Positions 57,691 to 64,000 of a DNA stretch of 64,000 bases are shown here, one piece after another (the stretch's first letter is position 1; each line of letters starts with the position of its first letter). This DNA is from Plasmopara viticola (taxonomy: Eukaryota > Oomycota > Peronosporomycetes > Peronosporales > Peronosporaceae), in NCBI GenBank assembly GCA_001695595.3, contig MBPM02000004.1:620001-684000 (forward strand). Direction: 5' to 3'. Both the position numbers and the translations under genes were made by a program. The notes under the pieces are model-generated. The model was not told the DNA's origin and did no database searches. It was given only the letters and a program-made list of their open reading frames with translations.

Positions 57691-58259
57691 CCCGTCGAGC
57701 TTAAGTTGCGTGTTTGATCAATTGTGACGTCCCTTTTGCCCCCCGTCTTTGCCACCAGATGTGTCTTTTCAATTACGATATCGTGACTGAGGGCTTTACA
57801 CATGTCGTACACACAAAGCGCAGCAATAGAAACACCCGTGAGGGCTTCCATTTCGACGCCTGTTTTGTGGGTGACCCGCACATGGCAGTCGATTTCAATG
57901 GCGTTGGGTTTTTTTACTTGCAGGGTTACTTGACAGTCTTCTATCGGTAGTGGGTGGCAGAATGGAAGGAGTGCACTTGTTTGCTTGGCACCTAAGACAC
58001 CTGCGATGACGGCAGTGGACGAGATGGGGCCTTTGGGACCCAGTAACTCCTCGACGCCGCCCTTCACCAATTCCGCCAGAACAGCAGGAGGGAGACGGAT
58101 CGTGGAGCGAGCAGTGGCAGAGCGCTGGGTGATCGGTTTCGACCCAACGTTTACCATACGAGGAGACGATTTATCCTGCTTTACGTGCGTCAACTTCCAT
58201 GCGTCATCCGCGGCGCTAGCCATCGAGCGATTAAAGACGCGTAAGCGGTGCGCCAACAT
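57669..58259 (-). CDS. moaC: MoaC-type cyclic pyranopterin monophosphate synthase
   Basis: 196 residues from the ATG at 58259; an internal ATG at 58223 is possible. The enzyme converts the GTP-derived cyclic intermediate made by MoaA into cPMP in molybdenum cofactor synthesis. Family motifs are MVNVGSKPITQRSATA (usually MVDVG), STAVIAGVLGAKQTSALLPF, CHPLPIEDCQV and KTGVEMEALTGVSIAALCVY followed by DMCKA. HP and the following acidic residues and the later Lys belong to the known active site. The N-terminus (MLAHRLRVFNRSMASAA) is basic and acid-free, like a mitochondrial presequence. It is a free-standing MoaC, not fused to MoaA as in animal MOCS1. The last 7 codons are antisense to the Tudor gene, so the C-terminal tail is constrained by both frames. 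Confidence 0.9.
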   Translation of the reverse strand: MLAHRLRVFNRSMASAADDAWKLTHVKQDKSSPRMVNVGSKPITQRSATARSTIRLPPAVLAELVKGGVEELLGPKGPISSTAVIAGVLGAKQTSALLPFCHPLPIEDCQVTLQVKKPNAIEIDCHVRVTHKTGVEMEALTGVSIAALCVYDMCKALSHDIVIEKTHLVAKTGGKRDVTIDQTRNLSSTGYSSESA

Positions 58260-58497
58260 GCGTCGATTCTTTATCGGTTTTTAATCGGTAATTGGTGGGC
58301 ATTTTACCTAATAAAGAAATTAATGTAGTATTTTGTAGGACTTGATTAATACATTTGTCGTAGTACTACAATTCAAGCCATCCCCTTTCCATCACAGTTT
58401 CCAAAATTACACACGTAGCCGCGTATTCTTTCCGACAAGAAGCCAGCCGACACCAGCGCTTCTTGCCTTCTTGCCCAGTCCGCGACTTGTTTGACCC

Positions 58498-60699
58498 ATG
58501 GCAATGACACAGCTGGCGTCGTCCGCAGCCAGTAGTGCTACCACATCAAGCTCGTCAACGTCCACGTCCAGTACCAAGACGGAGATCCAGACGTTGCTCG
58601 GTCAATTCGACGCTCAGATCAACACGATGATGGACTATCCCGCCAAAGACACGATCAACGCGTTGACCATGCTGGCCGAGCGCGCCCAATGTGCGCCAGA
58701 GATTGTTAGCTTTCTCGAGACCAAGATCCACCGGGTAAATGAGCCTCAAAAGAGACATTTTCTCTCGTTCTCTTTCTCTCTCTCTCGCTCTCTCTCTTTT
58801 CATTGTATACGACGTCGCCTTCTCTTTTTTTACATGCTGTCCTTCCCACGACGCCTATCGTAGCTACAGGCAGCTAAACTAAGAGAGCTGTCGACCGATG
58901 CCGCCTCCTTCTTGCCTCTATTCTCCAAGCCGTAGGAAACTAATCTTGCTCTTGTGTTGTTGCATGCACAGGTGGCCCCCAATTGCAAATTGCCCATCTT
59001 CTACCTCACCGATTCGATCCTCAAGAACGTCCGCGGGCCGTACATTCCATTGTTTGCCGCCAAGATTGTACCGCTCTATTGCAATTGCGTGCGGCAGGTA
59101 CGTTGCCACCAAATGAGCTGTGCCAACGTGCTTGTACAATCACGACCTTTTCTTCTATGTCCAGGTCTCGGAGAAGGATCTCAAGCGATTCATCCATGTC
59201 TTGAATACGTGGGAAAGCACGCACTTGTTCCACCAAGACGCGATCCTTCAAATGCGCATGGCGGCCAATCATGTGTTGCACGCCACGTCGGGGACGTCAA
59301 GCCACAAGCCATTGCAAGGGGCACCGAGTAGTAGCGCGCAGGAAAAACGCGTGCACCAGCAACAAGATATGGAGTTGCGTTCTTTGTTGACGAAATTGCA
59401 GAATGACATGGGCATTCATCCAACGGAACACATGAGTTTGGAGGAAGTCCGGACGAAGAATCCAAGCTATTACAAGCAATTGCTTGCGTTCCAAGCGGCT
59501 GGAGGGGAGTCGAGCCACGATTCCGAGGCGAGGAATCCGCCGCGACGGCAGAGTCAAGAGAAGGTTACGAGTCAAGCGTTTCGACCGCCATGTGATCCAC
59601 GTACGGGTCGACCGCCCGTGCCGTCTCAAGCGTTGCACGGCGCACGACCACGACCAAGTAGCGCCATACCCACGTCGACGAAATCGGCAAATGTGGCGCA
59701 TTTGATGCAATTACTGAAGCGCAAACAGCGGCTTCCGTCTCCTCCTCAGCCCAGTCAAGAGACTCCAATGGCGCCATCGCGTGCCCCCGATGCTGCTGCG
59801 GTCATGTCGATTTTGCAAAAGTTAAAAGGCCTGGCGAGTAAAAGTGAGCCGTCGCGACCAGTGGAAGGGATTCCACAGGTTCCACAGGTGGACCCGACGT
59901 CAGTGCGGAGTGACCATGCGTCGAGAATGTGGTTTAGTGACCAGATTGTGGCCCACAAAGAGCGAGTCGAATCGAACGTGCAGAAGTTGTATGCTGCCTT
60001 GCCTCTAGTCTGTCGTGAAAGTGGCGTGCGTTTTCGTGAACAGGCTCACTTGAATGCGCATTTGGACTTTTTGTTCCAGTTTAATCGTGCGCGAAAAGCG
60101 CGTGGCAAAGGGGGGGTCTCGAGGTCGTGGTACCCCGACGTTGACCCCTGGGTCGTTGATTTCTCAGGGGACACGGCACCTCGTGAAAGCACCAGTAGCA
60201 GTTTCTTTGATCAAAGTACCCCAGAAAAGCAAGGGTTGAATGACCAAGCGTCGTGGGAACAAGCCCGTGTACCCGTCGATGAGGCGATCACGCGGTGTCG
60301 AATCTGTGGTGAAAACTTTACCAAAAGCTGGGACGAAGACGAGGAAGATTGGATGTATACGAATGCCGTGGCCGGTACGATTCATGACACGAGTGGCCAT
60401 GGAATGGAAACGCAAGAGACGATTTTTCACAAGTATTGCTACGACACGGTCATGATGAATTCAAAGCAAATTACATCGGCGCATTTGATTCCTGCTGAAC
60501 GAGACGTGGCGGCAAAGATGGTGACGAGTGACGGTGAAAAGGATGGGAACGGGGAGTTGAAGCGAACACTGAATGAGGTACGTGGGTGGAAAGGATGTAG
60601 TTGTGGCTCGAAAGTCACCTCTTTTGTGCGTGTGGGATGGGATTGTAGGACGACAGTGATAGTGACGGTGATGATGTCAAGCGAGTGAAGGTTGCGTGA
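58498..60699 (+). CDS. Pcf11-like mRNA 3'-end processing factor (CID domain), four exons
   Basis: Exons inferred are 58498-58734, 58972-59097, 59165-60577 and 60649-60699, with introns of 237, 67 and 71 nt, giving 608 residues. A Ser/Thr-rich start leads into a CTD-interaction domain (residues about 25-165): TEIQTLLGQFDAQINTMMDY, APEIVSFLETKI, LPIFYLTDSILKNVRGPYIP and KDLKRFIHVLNTWES. The DSI motif of CIDs is present. CIDs bind the phosphorylated RNA polymerase II tail. A zinc-finger follows at about 498-555 (RCRICGENFTKSWDEDEEDW, then HKYCYD), as in the Pcf11 C-terminus that contacts Clp1. Without the last intron the ORF would run to 60688 with an unlike tail; with it the end is DDSDSDGDDVKRVKVA, acidic then basic. 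Intron 1 contains a CT microsatellite (about 58760-58805). Confidence 0.85.
58762..58805 (+). repeat. CT-rich microsatellite in Pcf11-like intron 1
   Basis: A run of CTCTCT and TCTTTCT units lies in the long first intron. It inflates the intron to 237 nt against about 70 nt elsewhere in the window, and probably also serves as a pyrimidine tract. Confidence 0.6.
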
Positions 60700-63600
60700 G
60701 AGCGGATGGACTGATTGACGAGGAGGACGCTATCAGGATGTAATGCTTCAAGAGCAATCAATTGCTGCACACTATCGCTTTTAAACACCGCTCTTTAATA
60801 TTTAGACGTGGATAATTAACCTGGCAATATTTTTGCGTTTTGTCGCTAGCACGATAGGGAATAATGTTAGTTATTATGTCCTAACACCTTCAAGAAAGGT
60901 AAAAATGCATGCAAAAATGAATCAGTCGATCTGTGTTATAGCTTCGTTCATCTTTGAGCACACTTGTCCACGCAGCTTACAATGAATAAACATGTCAGCT
61001 TGCTTATCAGAATCAATAAGCAAACGATCATTTGTCCGCAATTAGCGACACATAAGTCTTTGGAATCTATCTGAGCTACGTATCAACAAATGTAAACACG
61101 TGTCGGTCACTTGCAAGGTCTTGTCATTGAACGGTGCAAGGCACACAGCAGGGGGCGTGCAAAAATTAGTAATCGCTTTTTTAGATCGTGATGGATCACC
61201 GTGCGCAGTGAAAAAACAGTTAGAGGACTGATTTACTCTCTTGGGGATGTATAAATTCGACTAATCTACTTGATAAAATTATTTTTGCGTTCTGGTCTAA
61301 AAACTGGCGAGTCGTAGTCGATACGTCGTGTGTCTTGCTAATTTTTAATAGTGAGTGAGCAACGTGCGCAGCGCGAGTGGGCAATGCGATCGATCGAATT
61401 ATCCTTTGATGGAATAGCGTACTTGTCGCGTGATGTTCGAACACTTTGATCTTGGCTCGTGACCTAAGAAGCTATCTTTGTTCCAGACTACGACGAGCCC
61501 TAGGTGCAAAGTCAGTTGACTCTACGATTTATGCTTCGAACGATGCTTTGGGAAATATTCAGTTCGGCGTGCTATTTCTAAGAGGCGGCACAAGTCACGA
61601 GTCCATGCCCGTTGGACGTTTAGATTGTATGGATTAAAGACTTGAATGGCCACATAAACGCAGTGCGTTTCACACCGGCTCGTTGGTTACCGTAATGTGT
61701 GATACAAGTCACGCGATCTATGAGCATCAATGAATAGAAAAAAGCTCAACTAGCATATATCGTTGCATTGTATAATTGTTGCTCCTCCATGCATATTTAA
61801 GTATACCTCCTGAAAAAAGCATAATTTTTCTTGTATGCAGCATGCACTACCTGCATCGAGCTTTGCTTATTGGATTGCGTGTAGCTCCATTTGCATGAGC
61901 AGAGCCTTATCTATACTACCTAGACTTTTTTCATATCATGCTATTGAAGAGATTTACGCGTGCAACTTCCTGAAATATTGCCTTGAAATCTGCGTAGCAT
62001 TCTAAACGCAGTGATAGGCCCTCGCCAATACTGCCTTGTTTCTTAGCCAAGTATACAACAATTTGCAGCTAGTGCTGTGTCTGGCGAGCGATATTAAGTG
62101 GCTTCCGTGCCAACTAACAATTTGGACTGCTGTCTTCGACACCATTGGTGTCTATTTTTTGACATCTCACGTTCCGCACATTGGCGACTCAGCCCAGCAT
62201 CCGCATTAATTATCTTTGCAGAAGTGAGACCAAATTTCTGTGGAAGCAAAGCAAGTGGCACAAATCAATTAGCTACAATACCCGTTGAGCGTTATCTCAT
62301 GCTTGACAACTCCGACAATTAAATGTCAAACATAATTGTTTGACGCTCCGGAGTCCTGCCCCTCACCGAAACCTATACGATTGTCTTAACAAGCAGCAAC
62401 TCAGGCTTATAAGCACCACTTGTGTGTAGGATGCACGAATCTTGTCAGGCCTACATCCAACCGACTCTTAATTTTTCCACAAAGCTCGACAGAGCACAGC
62501 TCTTCCCCATTATTCCACCTCGCGCCTACAGGGTGCTGCTGTAAAGACATACAATACGACTAGAATTTCGATTTCTTAGACTTTGGCACGCTTGATGCAG
62601 GAGACACCCTAGCCACGAGCGTTGGTTTATACAGAAGCTGAAACATCCACGTACAGCCTTATTCTGCCAGCATTGCGTGCTCCTCATCAAAACAACTGAG
62701 ATTTTTATGCGCTGGACAGTTCGACAGATTCAGGATTTAAGCGAGATTTACAGCCTATCCCGCCTCAATGTTAAATCGGTAATCATTGCCGCTCTCGCGA
62801 CCAAAGTGCGCCTCTACGAGGTCCACTTATAGAAGTAGTTGCAACTAGTGGCTAGACGACGCCCTCGCCGTAAACATTTCTAGATTAGGTTCATTAAATA
62901 ATACATAATTCAAAAACCAGTTGTGCATCTTAGTCGACATGTGTGTCGTGCTCGCTAAGTGGCGTCTTTTGCTAATGTGTGCGCGTCTTGAAAAAGGAGT
63001 GCCACAGAATGGCACGATGTATCAATTTAGACGTGCACACATTCCTAGTGCCTTAGTAATAGATTCTACTTTTTGCAAATCATGAGTCAGAGATTCTTTT
63101 TCGTGGTTTACAGAGACCAGACTAAACCAAAACTAGATGTCCCAGATTCAAGATTAGCGAAGTTAAATCTGCTAAAGGCTAAGGACTAGGCTCAGTCAAA
63201 TGAGTTTATAGCGCTTCTTTATGTTAATCATAAAATACTGTGGGGAATACTTCATCTGGTAACTCTTGTCCAGTTTCACAAAGCAAGGCTGATTTCTTTC
63301 GGCTCCGGAGCGCGCAGCAATTTTCAAAGGTAGAAGCTCTACATGACAATGAGGTGGTTCTCGCGAGAAATGCCTTTTACCAAATATTCCCGTGCTAGAT
63401 TGCCAAGTATATAAAATGACGTGCCGGATGTGATGTTTACTATGCATGACGTGTCCGCAAAACCAAGCAAAAAATTACGCTTTCACTTATTTAAGGCATG
63501 CTGGTGCATTACGGTATAAGCGGATGTAGATCGGTGCTGTTAACAGGGACGATACGCGACGCGGCTAGTGTGCCGTTGAGCTGGTGGCAGTAAATCTGGT

Positions 63601-64000
63601 TGCACAAATTCGCGTCCAGCGTCTATAATGTGGTGCTTTTTGGTTAAGCGAGAGCAAAACAATGCTGAAGCAAGAATTGTTGATCCGAAATTCGGCTGAA
63701 AATGTATTATGCAGTAGTAGTACCAGAGATTTACTTGTCAGGTTTGCACTCAGAACACGAGATCTAAATCTTAGATTTCTATGTCGTCGGGTAACCGACC
63801 ACATGAGTCATGTCACGGATTATACTCTTTTATTCTGCGAGAGTTCGTGCGCTAAAATCTTGGTTTACCCGATTTGTAATGTACAAAATTGCTTGTAAAT
63901 TTTTCTAGAGACTGCGGTGTGGAAAAAGATCGCTTCGTACATACACGTGGTCTTTGCGAATAGCAGAGGTCGGCTTGCTAATAAGGTACATTTTAAGTTA
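60700..64000. other. 3.3-kb stretch without a recognised gene
   Basis: Only short unrelated ORFs on both strands (61444-61220, 61446-61637, 62098-62322, 63447-63196, 63662-63898), with no motif, exon partner or promoter evidence. The composition turns AT-rich after about 60750. It may be decayed repeat DNA. Confidence 0.5.

Noticed and set aside
1..64000. CRISPR arrays, tRNA or rRNA genes, bacterial operons
   Set aside because: No spaced direct repeats, no recognisable tRNA arms or rRNA cores; introns and gene content are eukaryotic.

Overview
The window is nuclear DNA of an oomycete, most likely a Peronosporales species (Phytophthora or a downy mildew). The evidence is compact genes with very short GT-AG introns (about 47-80 nt), start-proximal sequences resembling the oomycete Inr/FPR core promoter, a broken Crinkler (CRN) effector gene, and Copia and Polinton/Maverick relics between gene islands. 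All gene calls come from reading the sequence; no database search was run. Exon joins were chosen by reading frame, splice dinucleotides and family patterns.

Layout. 1-2200: 3' end of a decayed Ty1/Copia retrotransposon. 2200-6300: gene-free DNA with decayed repeats and a strong hairpin. 6320-9355: a CAMK-like kinase with a large N-lobe insertion, then a five-exon NDUFA11-like complex I gene. 10778-18509: a secreted EGF-like protein (minus strand) divergent from a 2139-residue EF-hand repeat protein. 18545-37831: a tandem segmental duplication of the block EF-hand 3' end / TMEM42 / TMEM65 5' end. In copy 1 TMEM65 is truncated and joined to a second, broken EF-hand 3' end. About 16 kb of foreign DNA then intervenes before TMEM42 copy 2 and the intact TMEM65. 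That foreign DNA holds a dead Polinton/Maverick (capsid, protease, S74-type fibre, integrase and protein-primed DNA polymerase relics) and a dead CRN effector gene. 38245-60699: a dense housekeeping island with NDUFA4/B12D-like, WDR81-like BEACH protein, PARP-type zinc-finger protein, TAZ zinc-finger protein, a Tudor-armadillo-acidic giant protein, MoaC and a Pcf11-like 3'-end processing factor. 60700-64000: no gene recognised.

How the genes relate. Most housekeeping genes here are functionally independent. Two likely complex I or complex I/IV accessory subunits (NDUFA11-like and NDUFA4-like) and an EF-hand TMEM65 protein point to mitochondrial roles. The most unusual content is the Polinton relic with a fibre-like gene inside a young-looking segmental duplication, and the apparent EF-hand/TMEM65 fusion.
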